A stretch of DNA of 64,000 nt from Anodontia alba (taxonomy: Eukaryota > Mollusca > Bivalvia > Lucinida > Lucinidae), in NCBI GenBank assembly GCA_964016985.1, contig OZ024826.1, forward strand, positions 64,410,792-64,474,791, in the 5' to 3' direction. How positions within the stretch are numbered: the first letter of the stretch is position 1; every line of letters starts with the position of its first letter. Made by a program: the position numbers and the translations under genes. Positions 54,684 through 64,000 of the stretch are shown here, piece after piece. The notes beneath the pieces are model-generated. The model ran no database searches and was not told the origin of the DNA. It saw nothing but the letters and a program-made list of their open reading frames with translations.

Positions 54684-56225
54684 GTAAGTAATATTTGAGT
54701 GACAACATCAGAAATTGTAGCTTCACACATGTGTGCCCAGTGCAAATTCAGATCAGCCTGCACTTTCATGTAGTCTATCTATCTTTATCTATCTTTTCAT
54801 ACTGTAACTTCCCCTCACAAGGATTATGTGCAGAATCTTCATTGCATACATTTTAGACAGCTAAAGATGCAAAATTTCTTCAATAAAGACTGAACAGAGT
54901 GTGCAGATGTGCAGGCTGATTTGAGTTTTGGTTTGGCTCACATGTCTGAAGGTACATATTCTCATGTTGCAGCTCATTACTTTAAACCTTGTTTGTGACT
55001 TATTATATAATCTGCTTCAGTGTTGAAATGAGCCATCAACAGTAGTACAGATATTTTTGGGACAAGGATATATTATGAGACATTTTATTGTCCTGAGATG
55101 AATTTCACCAGATTTGAACCCAGAACTGCCGAGAACAATGAGTGTAATGCTTGCTATGGTACTGAGACTGCTATAAACAAAGTTCATTGCAGTCATTACC
55201 AAGGCAGTAAGATTGTTTCTGATTCAGCTGACATAGCTCTAGATAAAAGGGCTATCCAGAAACATATTTTGCTCCATGAAAACACTTAGGTACTCATATA
55301 AATTTTAATATTAATTTAATAGGTGGTACCTATATCCATGCGTCCAAATTATCATCACATGCTTCATAGGTCAGTTGGCCAGATCTAACTGAATTCGATT
55401 TCAGACCACGCTTGATTTCTAATCCATTGCATGAATTGCTATATAACGTCCAAGTCAACAATATTTCAGTAGTTCAGAGACATTGCCTCCAAATTTGTGG
55501 GACTTTTACCCGACCCGATCACATGAATTCGGGTCCTGCTTAGTTACTAGCAGCTCTGCCATGGAGGCTTTAGGCAGCACATCTATTTCGCGGGCCCTGA
55601 TAAGCGGGGGCCATGCTTTCGGAATACCGAAAACTAGTGTATGCCAATGACAGGTACAACGACAATATACTATCGTTCCCTTACATGTGTCGAAGTTTTT
55701 TAAGCTTATCACGTGAAAAGAGTGTAAAGACTATGTGTTATCTAAAAATCTACATCAAAGTGTACCTTATGCACAAAACGAATCATGCTTAGCTTGTAAA
55801 CAGATGGAGAACTGATAGAAATAAAATTCGAAGTGGAGACAAAATTCAAAATGGCTGCAGTTGCAAATTTTGTTGGCTGACGTCATTAGTCTCGTGATTC
55901 AACCCCTTGCAATTGGAATACTTGGCGTTATTGGCTGTTTTGTTGCTATTATCGGCACGGTCGCCGTGTCAATATCTCTGCCAAATCATAGAACGCTGAT
56001 TGTTTTTCAGGATAAGCACCGAACCACCCAAGCGTTTGTTGGACCATCACATTTTTGGTCACACACATCACTGATCACATCTGTAGTCTATAGTAGTGCG
56101 TCTGCACGCCGAACCGCTCTGCAGTTCGGGGAACTGCTTTGCAGTTCCTGTTGGACGCACTTATAAATCTTAGTTGCCTTGTGTTTACATGCTGTTCTGA
56201 GCCCTAATTTCTTGGACACTGAAAT
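54684..56225. other. Intron 6, no recognised gene
   Basis: Open frames here (for example 55861-56166) have no homology I recognise. At 56093-56163 an inverted pair agtgcgtc / gacgcact encloses a Gln/Phe-coding hairpin (tctgcagttcggggaactgc), possibly a small MITE. Confidence 0.45.
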
Positions 56226-56229
56226 TAAT

Positions 56230-57420
56230 TACATATTTTTAGGTCATCTGAGTCAAAGTCTCAGGATGAGCTGTTGTGATCGCTGGCTGTCCATCGTCCA
56301 TCCATTGTCTGTCATCTGTCCACAGCTGAGAACAACTTCTCCTCTTCAACTTTCCCTTGGGCCAATTTTCTTCAAATTTTATGTGGAGCCCATCTGTTTG
56401 AGGGGGATTGAAAATTTGTACAAATGGTCATGGTCCGTTAAGATGACCATCATACCCATATGTGGTAAAAACACATAAAAACCTTCTACAGAATCTAGAA
56501 AGCTTTATGGCTTGCTGCGTCTTGGTATATAGCATTTGGGACTGAAGATTTTCTTCCCTATCCCTCTCTTTCATCTCCTCTATTATCTGTTCTATTTCTT
56601 TTCTCCCTTTCTCTGGGAGATGACACAAAATGACCCACAAGGGTTGATGTGTCATTAAACCCTAACGTAATCAAAATGTACAAAATGATGATCATAGGTT
56701 GACCTTTGATCTTTTAAGTCAAGGTCAAATTTGCAGCCCCATACAAATGTTGAAAAATCATTTTCTCAAAATGTGTTAATGACTAATGGCTGAAATTTAC
56801 AATGTATGATTAAAATAGTTAAACTTTTCAGTTACAATCAAAATTTTGTCCCCTGATGGTTATTTTTGTCCCCTGATGCTCTTGCCCCTGGGCTATATAC
56901 ATGTATAGAATTATGTAATCTTTAAACAGCTTCTTCTCTAAATCCACTTGACTATTTTCACCACACTTCACACGAGGCCTTCTGTCGAAGGTTTATTGAC
57001 AATTTGTTCAAACGGTTCTGCATCATCGAACAAGATTGTTGCCATGCCCATATGTGGTAAAAACACTTAAAATCTTCTTCTACAGAACCAAGAAAGTTTG
57101 AGGTTGAATCTTGGTATATAGCATTGGAGACTCAAGGTTTACCATGCATGTTCAAATGGTGATCCTAGGACAGCCTTTGACCTTTTTTATGGCAAGGTCA
57201 AATTTGCATCCCCATACATTTGTATGGGGAAAATTTTGAAACATTTTCTCAAAATGTATTAAAGACTAATGGCTGAAACTTACAATGTGTGAGTAAAGTA
57301 GTAAAACTTTTTAGTTACAGTCAAAATTTTGTCCCCCAGGTGTTATCTACTCTTGACCCTAGGCTATATAAATGTACAGAATTGTGTAATCTTCTCCAGA
57401 ACCAAGAAAGCTTTGAGACA
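56230..57420 (+). repeat. Two-unit repeat element remnant
   Basis: The head-like aggtcatctgagtcaaagtc is followed by two units of about 640 bp that share gtggtaaaaacac, cttctacagaa and aaattttgtcccc, and both end near a cctgggctatatacatgta / ccctaggctatataaatgta. Likely another hairpin-type array element. Confidence 0.6.
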
Positions 57421-57424
57421 GAAC

Positions 57425-58435
57425 CTTGTTATATACAGTACAATTCAGGACCAGAAAACCAAAAAACTCTTTACTGCGAATCTCGGCGTTTTGTGAACCT
57501 CCCAAAAACACTCGGAATAATTCCCAGTAGCACATATACTCGGCGGAAAACATTCGCAAGTTCAGCGTAAAGTATGCGGTACGCAAAGTTACATGGAGTC
57601 GTATTATCGTACCCGGAGGCAATATTTCTCACTAAGTTGTGCAATGTTCCTCGGAGTAATTTGACAAAATACCTGTCCGATTTTTATTTATTTTTTTTAT
57701 TTGATAAATAAATTTATTTAGTTATATATTTAATAAATATATATATTTATATATTTATTTTTCCATCATATAGTACAGTCAGCGCAAAGGTTATATCGTC
57801 CACGCTCATGCAGATGTGCAGGTTGATCTGAGTCTGCACTGGTCACAAAGGTCTTATTGTCCCAAAAGTGTTTTCCAAGTTGCCAAATTCCGATCTCCCA
57901 AAAGTAGGTTCATTCCCTTGTTCTCTTAAAATATTAACCAATGCTGCCTTGATGCCTGAATATATTTGGGTGTTCCCTTGGTCTACAGAAAACCCCGGTA
58001 GCCCCCATTCACTGTTCGAGCATGTAACATGGGCCAAAGCTCCATATGATAAAGTACCGAATTCTGTGGCTTAGTCTGGTCCGGCCACACAAGTGGGTCC
58101 AGCATAGTCATTTTTACTTAATGTGCCATAGAAAACAAAACAAACACAAAAATCACAATGAGAATCAAACATCTGCCCCCAATTGACGAATTACGTATTT
58201 ATGTTTGGTATTCCTGTAACTGCCTTTTCCCATGCAACAACCGCACGCGCTCAGTGTAAATGACGTACTGTGGTAAAAGACCAGGAAATTCTCACTCACG
58301 TACAGCAACCACACGTGTCAATATAAATCTACTTAAAGGGGTGCTTCTGCTATCAGAGAGGCATTGAATCAATAAGACAGCCCATGTGAAAAAGGTGTCT
58401 GTCACACAAAAACACACTTTACACACACAAGGGGC
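57425..58435. other. Unassigned intronic sequence
   Basis: Contains an AT-only tract at 57680-57770 (attta/tata repeats). No gene seen. Confidence 0.45.
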
Positions 58436-58439
58436 CATA

Positions 58440-58622
58440 GAAGCTAATGACAATTCAAATGAGTGAGTTTTTTACGTCCCACTAACAACTAGGTCATACA
58501 GAGATGTGGACCTTGGTTTAAAGTCCCATATGGAAGGCTTGAGAAGCCTGGAATCAAACTCATGACCCCTGGGTGAGAAGGCGAGCAGCTTTACCGCTAC
58601 ACCACCGAGGCACCCTTTCCCA
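58440..58622 (-). mobile_element. tRNA-derived SINE, minus strand
   Basis: Read on the minus strand from 58622: gcctcggtggtgtagcggta (A-box-like) and gagtttgattccagg (B-box-like), then a body with aagtccacatctctgt... and cctagttgttagtgggacgt. Distinct from the other three SINE types. Confidence 0.75.
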
Positions 58623-58869
58623 ATATTTCAGGCTGTTAAATATCTAATAAAAGGGCTGCAGACATTTCACCATGCCCCACCACTGCACTTACATCAAGCA
58701 AGTGCCATAACTCTGTTAATAAATTAATTAAGCTTCAAGAAAATATCTCAAAATAGTTTTCAAGTTACAGAGCAGACACAAATATATTACAGAAATCACT
58801 AAAATATGTTCAGTGTTCAAAGGGCCATAACTCCAAAAATAGGCTCTATCATCAAAGTTTACAAAAGAA

Positions 58870-58995
58870 AAAAAGGGCAGTTGCCAGTTCCTGCTGAAAT
58901 GATTAATAGATTATGAATTAGCCCACCCCGGAAAAGTGTGCCGGCTTGACAAGACCGAAATAGTGTTGACTGGGCCGTTTAACTCCAGTTCAAAC
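58870..58995 (+). mobile_element. SINE 3' fragment
   Basis: Has agggcagttgccagttcctg and gttgactgggccgtttaact, matching the 3' half of the 22102/50175 SINE. Diverged. Confidence 0.7.
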
Positions 58996-59577
58996 CAAAA
59001 TTACATTGGTACAAATAGTAAAAGTTCTCATGTCTGAAGTATGATGTACATACATTGAACCGGAAAAAAACCTACAATACTACAATGTACGTGCGACCAG
59101 CAAAGACTCAGATCAGTCTGTGCATCAACCCACTATATAAAGCAAGCTTCTTGGATAGCCCCGAGTCCAAAGAAGGTGCATACTGTACGATCAGCGAGGG
59201 GTCAGATCAGAATGTGCTGTTGCAGTCCCACTATTTATCCCGCTTTGGACAGCCCGGCTATCGAAGGTAAATACGATCAGCGAATGCTCTTATCAGAATG
59301 TGCAGTCGTGCAGACTGACCCGAGTCTTTGCTCGTCGCACAAGACGTTTTGTTAAACCCAGAGATTATATGAGGTACATATGATTAGCGGAGGCTCTGAT
59401 CAGACTACTGATGTGCAGGCTCAGAGTGTGCAGGCTGATCCTTCTCTTCGTACAAGTTTTATTATAGGTTTTGCCATGCACAGACTCATGCGCGATTTGT
59501 TTGTGCAAACCTTAAGGGGCTTAGCACTCTGGGTAAAATTTTCAAAGGAAGACATTTTGAAATATTTTTCTCATTCT

Positions 59578-59651
59578 TCCAAGAGAACAGGATTTGCATT
59601 TCACGCAAATTGTCTCCATTGCATGAAATGTCAAATCCTGTTTTCTTGGTA
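59578..59651. repeat. Long stem-loop
   Basis: The arm ccaagagaacaggatttg pairs with caaatcctgttttcttgg and the pairing continues inward (catttca...tgaaatg), about 26 paired positions with few mismatches and a loop of about 20 bases. Confidence 0.8.
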
Positions 59652-60104
59652 ATAAAAAATATAACGAATTTGTCATCTGCTGAATTAGCCCAGAGAGCCC
59701 ATTTTGAAGACGCATTCCCGCCAATACTAGGTTTATGCATGCGTCTCTTTTACTCGTTAAATAAATTATGGTCTTGTTTTGCATATTGAATGTTGAAGGC
59801 ACAAAAACAGAACACTTTACATGGAAATGAAAGTTCTGAAGATTTCTGTGCAAGCCAATAAATATAATGTTATTAATGTATATACTGTAAGAGAATAACG
59901 TAACATAATATTCATTTGTACCCTGATAAATGCGGGGTAAGGTCCTTACACTGCAGGTTTTACTGTTTTAAGGGAGCTAACTGCAATTGACTATTAAAAG
60001 GGAGTTTACTGCAATTGCTTTATGAGTCAGACCCATGCGAAATGGGATGGGGAACAGCATTTTTTATGAATCGCGCCAATAAAGAGGGGGCATGCTTATA
60101 CAAT

Positions 60105-60270
60105 AAATGGTTAACCAGTACACTGAATACCTTTCCACCAGAAACTTGTAACTGCCAATCTTGAAGCAGTGGAAGGAGCGAATGACCGTAGCAAATACAT
60201 GTGTTTCATGATAAATCGCTACAATCCGTGGGGATCAAATCGCGTTCGATTCCCGCCAGTGCGATATTGT
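60105..60270 (-). mobile_element. SINE copy, minus strand, degraded
   Basis: Contains the complement of the family's 3' half (ggttaaccagtacactgaat, gaaacttgtaactgcc, catgataaatcgct) and of a B-box (gttcgattcccgc seen on plus). Confidence 0.65.
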
Positions 60271-60689
60271 TCCAATAAAGTCAGTGCAAAGAACTTATAG
60301 CTCGAAAGGAGACATATCATATTTGCATGAGGGTAAAAAGAAAGAGCATTCCAGAGTTACAGAGAGAGAGAGAAAGAGAGAGAGTTTGCAAAACTTATAA
60401 GATTCTGGTTTGTCCATTTTAAGTACATCCAGCTATGAGATTTAGATATTCCTAGAGAAAAATGGCTAAACCGTTTTTGCAAACAGTGAATACCCTGATC
60501 AGACGCCGCGTTCTATTATCTTGATATGACAAATATTTTTTTGTTGAAAGAGACATAAGACGGCCATCACGGCCATCATCATTTAAATGGACAGCCCTAA
60601 CCCTGGTCCAATCATCAACCATCCGGGCCTCCATCTGAGCAATGTAGATACATTTCAGCCTTGTCAAATGAAATGTATCCATACTTTAA

Positions 60690-60840
60690 CCCTTGAAGCG
60701 CTTATTACATTCAGCAGACGGCTTCTTATTTTCCAGTGTAAATGAAGCATGACATTACATGTGAATCGTCTGCTGGGCAGACGATTCACATGTTCACATG
60801 AAATGTTCAGCCTTATTTTCGCTGTAAAATACTAAAACAG
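60690..60840. mobile_element. Palindromic MITE, copy 1
   Basis: Centre is a perfect palindrome: acatgtgaatcgtctgc, loop tgg, gcagacgattcacatgt (60754-60790). The outer parts pair loosely (tttccagtgtaaatgaagca with tcagccttattttcgctg). It opens with ttaacccttgaagcgct. Related to 62895-63118. Confidence 0.8.
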
Positions 60841-62015
60841 TTAGAGCATGATAAAGTGGTACAAAACAACAAGGTAGTTTGAAAAGGGACATTTCTGCTG
60901 CTAAAGTGACACGGGAAAAATGGGCCAGCCTAGATAAAAGTGCTTGTCACATAAAAACGAATATAGGAAGACTCAGGCGACCACCACCCTTAATACAAAA
61001 CTAAAACTGGGCGATTAGAAATCATCCGAGGCTTTGGTTTAAATACGTCGCTGGCCTTGCGCATTGGGGTTACCAGCTGTTGTTCGGATATACCCTTTGA
61101 TACTTGCGGCTGAAACATTAAATCAGTCGCAGAGTTGGCTCTCTGAAGCAGAAATATTTATGTAAATGTGTGCATTTTTGCAGTCTGATCCTGCTACTGC
61201 CAGCACTATTTTAGAGGGTATATATTGTATTCGCAGTTGTAAATATTTTTGTTTGGTTATCGTTGTGAGAGAGTGAGAGAGAGAGGGAATGATCCGAGTG
61301 GTCAAACTTACCTGTACAGAATAATCTACTAAGTATGTTCGAATGATGATTGTAAAATGACCTTTGACCATTTACAGCATAGTCAAATGTGACCTAGTTG
61401 CTGTGGCAATACTGGAAGAATATTGCATGGCATATGCAGATATGCAATGGCTGTTTTACTCATGTGAGCAAATCATGGCTGGTGGGTCTCTTGTTTTTCA
61501 GTTCTCATTATTTAGAGGATATTATGATCTTCTGGTATAATGAATAACTCTCAAAAGTCATAATGGGGAATAACTCTGGTATTAATGATCAGATATCTAC
61601 ATTTTACATACATCTTTATACGAACACATGTCACAGACTAAAAGGAGAACTTAACAAAACCAGCAGCAGAAGCAAAGTCAAGTATTTTTGTGTTGAACAG
61701 ATCCAGGAGCTCCTTTCTGCCTTGATGTGAGCCCAGGACTCACTTTTCAGTGGAGATGACTTTTGTGTTTTGGTGGTTGGTATCCCCTCTGGGAAGGGCT
61801 AAGTTGAGGGACAATTCTGTCTTTCATAAATATTTTTATTTCCCTTTCTTTCTTTTGTGTTGCCCTAATACCAACCATATGCCCACTCGACTCATGCAGT
61901 ATTGACAAACCATTTTTACACAAATGATCCCCTAAGGCTTGATGCTTTGTACAAACTGAAATCATCATTATCATCATCATCATCTGGTGAAATGGGCATA
62001 ACTTAAATTCCAAAG
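60841..62015. other. Intronic sequence without a recognised gene
   Basis: A decayed hairpin tail is present near 61461-61495 (tcatgtgagcaaatcatggc then tctcttgttttt). Nothing else named. Confidence 0.45.
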
Positions 62016-62019
62016 CTCA

Positions 62020-62112
62020 CACATACCCTCTGCAAAAATCCAAAGCACACACACCCTCTGCAAAAAGTCTAAAGCACACACACTTCCTCTGCAAAAATAT
62101 AAAGCACACACA

Positions 62113-62163
<51 letters not shown>

Positions 62164-62198
62164 AAAATCTAAAGCACACGCCTTCTGAAAAAATCTAA

Positions 62199-62266
<68 letters not shown>

Positions 62267-62400
62267 CTGCAAAAATCTAAAACACACACACACCCTTTGC
62301 AAAAACTAAAGTACCTCTGCAAAATCTAAAGCACACACACACACCTTCTGCAAAACTCTAAAGCACACAAACACACACACCCTCTGCAAAAACAGTCTAC
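62020..62400. repeat. Compound (CA)n and cctctgcaaaaatctaaag repeat
   Basis: (CA)n blocks of varied length alternate with a ctgcaaaaatctaaag spacer about nine times. The Cys-rich minus-strand frame across it is spurious. Confidence 0.9.
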
Positions 62401-62629
62401 AAAATAAAGGAAAGGAATTGGATAAAAAACTGTAGGGATTTTTCTAATATATATTTTTCTGTATATAAAGGAAGCATAACTATGGCAGAAAAGGTCCACT
62501 AAAAAATATAAAAAATATAAACATATATATTAAAAAATAACAACAAAAACAAAAAGGTTGCTTTTCTGCATATCAAAGAATCAGTTGAAAGTTGAAAATG
62601 AGTAGCAGTTATTAATTGATACACTGGAA

Positions 62630-62700
62630 CGCCGTTATAACGCGGTCCCTTATAATGCGGAAACTGTTATAACGTGGTTGGTCTGTGGCTCCCATTTTTT
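62630..62700. repeat. Terminal-inverted-repeat-like fragment (pogo/Tigger style)
   Basis: acactggaacgccgttataa cgcggtccctta resembles the ends of pogo-type DNA transposons with ttataacgcgg motifs. Only one end is visible. Confidence 0.45.
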
Positions 62701-62894
62701 TGTGTATTTCTTTCCCCAATTTTGAAAGTTTTGCCCTTTTTCCACGGAACTCAGCAGTCAAAAAAATCATTAGCCATGACCGTACCCTGACCCGTTTACA
62801 CATTCTGTTTTACCAAAGTTGTCATCATTATTTTGCCTTTTGGCTATTTCAGAGCACTAAATAGGTGTCATATTTTTCATTCATCTATCTGGGA

Positions 62895-63118
62895 TTAACC
62901 CTTAAAGCACCAGTCACAGCTGCAGCAGAAAACAATTTTACTTTTATTTATATATATATTTTTTTTCCAGAGAATAAAGTCTTGACATTTCAGGTGAATC
63001 ATCTAGCAGATGATTCACATGAGATGTCATGACTTATTTCTCTGAAAAATAAATAATAATAAATAAAAAATTCAAAATGTTGTCTGCTACAATTTTTTGC
63101 TTAGCGCTTTAAGGGCTA
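62895..63118. mobile_element. Palindromic MITE, copy 2
   Basis: Outer inverted ends taacccttaaagc and gctttaagggcta; centre gtgaatcatct-agc-agatgattcac (about 62993-63020), with intermediate pairs (cttgacat/atgtcatg, gagaa/ttctc). It lies 190 bp upstream of VSP exon 7. Confidence 0.85.
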
Positions 63119-63306
63119 GTTTAAATTGTATTTGTCAATCTGCTTTGACTTAGCCGCAATAACGGTAAATGCCCTTGTGTAATTTATGAGTGAAACCTGA
63201 GCAAACCAAAGGATGCCGAAAAGCCCTTTGATGTTATTTATTGCTTAAAAAAACATAATTATAATGAGTTTTAATGTTGTTTGAATGTAAGTTGTTTTCT
63301 TTGTAG

Positions 63307-63391
63307 GTGAGAGAGACCATCAAGATGTGTCATTGTTTAATAATCGTGTTGAAAGAATATTTATAGATGATCATAATGTACCAACTGTGAG
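63307..63391 (+). CDS. TPTE: VSP/TPTE exon 7: phosphatase domain, continuing
   Basis: With the A from exon 6 it encodes SERDHQDVSLFNNRVERIFI then DDHNVPTV. The NLCSER...F-N-RV--I-IDDHNVPT string is a hallmark of TPTE/VSP phosphatase domains just upstream of the catalytic P-loop. The exon is 85 nt, phase 1 in and phase 2 out, with acceptor ttgtag at 63306 and donor gtaagg at 63392. The catalytic HCKGG-type loop and the C2 domain must lie right of the window, so catalytic competence cannot be judged here. Confidence 0.96.
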
Positions 63392-63494
63392 GTAAGGAAA
63401 ATAAAGGTTTTCAGAGGTCTCTAAAATTGACTTTTTTGTGTTTTTGAAATTGTTTTATCATGGTATCATTGTTTTATCATGGTATATTGAGACC

Positions 63495-64000
63495 TCAATA
63501 TAGTCAGGATTAGCAAACTCAGGGACATTCTTTCCAAAGGCCCTAAATACAGGGAACCCAGGTCTTTTACTTGCAAACAGAATTCCAAATTAAGTTTGGA
63601 TTCTGTTGAAGAGTATGCACGACGCTGGGCTAAGAAAGAGGACGTGGAGGTTGACCCCCTGTCTGAATGGGTTAAATCGGTAATGTCCTTGGTAAATAGA
63701 GTGTCTCAGTACTCAGCAGAACCATGTCTCGCCGACATGAATCGGTGTTTGATGATCCAGATGTTGCTGCTGAGTTAGCTGAAATCCATTAGAAGTTTTC
63801 GTTGTTCCAGCCGACAAGGCATCTAACAACATTGTGTTTGTTTGCAAAACACACTATATAAACTGCTTAATGGAAGAGCTTGGTATGAGTACCATGACTG
63901 GAACCCCTAATCTTACTGCTATGTCCAAGGACATTGTGTCCAAGGACGAAATTCTACAAACCACCATTCGGTGATGCTGACATTCGGAATTTCCCTCCCA
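63495..64000 (+). pseudogene. Penelope-like retroelement fragment, reaches window edge
   Basis: Frame blocks read ILSKGPKYREPRSFTCKQNS, then SVEEYARRWAKKEDVEVDPL, and after a shift DPDVAAELAEIH, a TAG, and VVPADKASNNIVFVCKTHY. Penelope-like reverse transcriptases and their relatives have a GPK-REP segment followed by a PADK-NN--V--K-HY strand. Stops and frameshifts show that it is dead. It lies in intron 7 of the VSP gene and continues beyond the edge. Confidence 0.6.

Noticed and set aside
55861..56166. Membrane protein of 101 aa
   Set aside because: Single hydrophobic stretch, no start context, no homology recognised, and it runs through an inverted repeat at 56093-56163.
62017..62322. Cysteine/valine-rich secreted peptide
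   Set aside because: It is the translation of (CA)n/(TG)n microsatellite sequence.

Overview
The window looks like AT-rich intronic DNA of an invertebrate animal, most likely a bivalve mollusc. The organism call rests on three things: recognisable animal exons with consensus splice sites, tRNA-derived SINEs with target-site duplications, and long arrays of 145-165 bp repeats inside hairpin-ended elements of a kind I associate with bivalve genomes. The bivalve call is from memory and unsearched.

Host gene. One gene on the + strand spans nearly the whole window. Seven exons (2426-2642, 3286-3489, 5979-6113, 10400-10566, 29685-29749, 54623-54683, 63307-63391) join in compatible phases and encode the N-terminal tail, the S1-S4 voltage-sensor domain, the phosphoinositide-binding linker and the start of the PTEN-like phosphatase domain of a voltage-sensing phosphatase (VSP/TPTE family). 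The catalytic P-loop exon lies beyond the right edge. Introns 4, 5 and 6 are about 19, 25 and 8.6 kb.

Intron 4 holds the most striking object: a GC-rich, gene-dense 10.5-11.7 kb insertion (14566 or 15738 to about 26255) that looks like an endogenised Polinton-like double-stranded DNA virus. It carries a packaging ATPase, an adjacent putative major capsid gene, a retroviral-type integrase cut off after its N-terminal domain, and about ten further genes, several with predicted membrane segments. I see no DNA polymerase B. Most genes carry frameshifts or stop codons, and the ATPase is split by a host SINE with a 10-bp target duplication, so the element has been resident in the host genome. Immediately upstream of exon 5 is a 35-bp minisatellite that is a reiteration of the exon 5 splice acceptor and first codons. 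A satellite-bearing mobile element has landed in the middle of it.

The rest is nested repeats: hairpin-ended, probably Helitron-like, non-autonomous elements carrying tandem arrays (3.8-9.96, 26.3-29.4, 29.8-31.7, 33.9-38.6, 40.6-41.7, 47.1-49.9 and 51.3-52.4 kb), mariner remnants and their MITEs, several SINEs, a degenerate LINE (43.9-45.85 kb), palindromic MITEs and a Penelope-like fragment at the right edge. I see no rRNA, functional tRNA or CRISPR.
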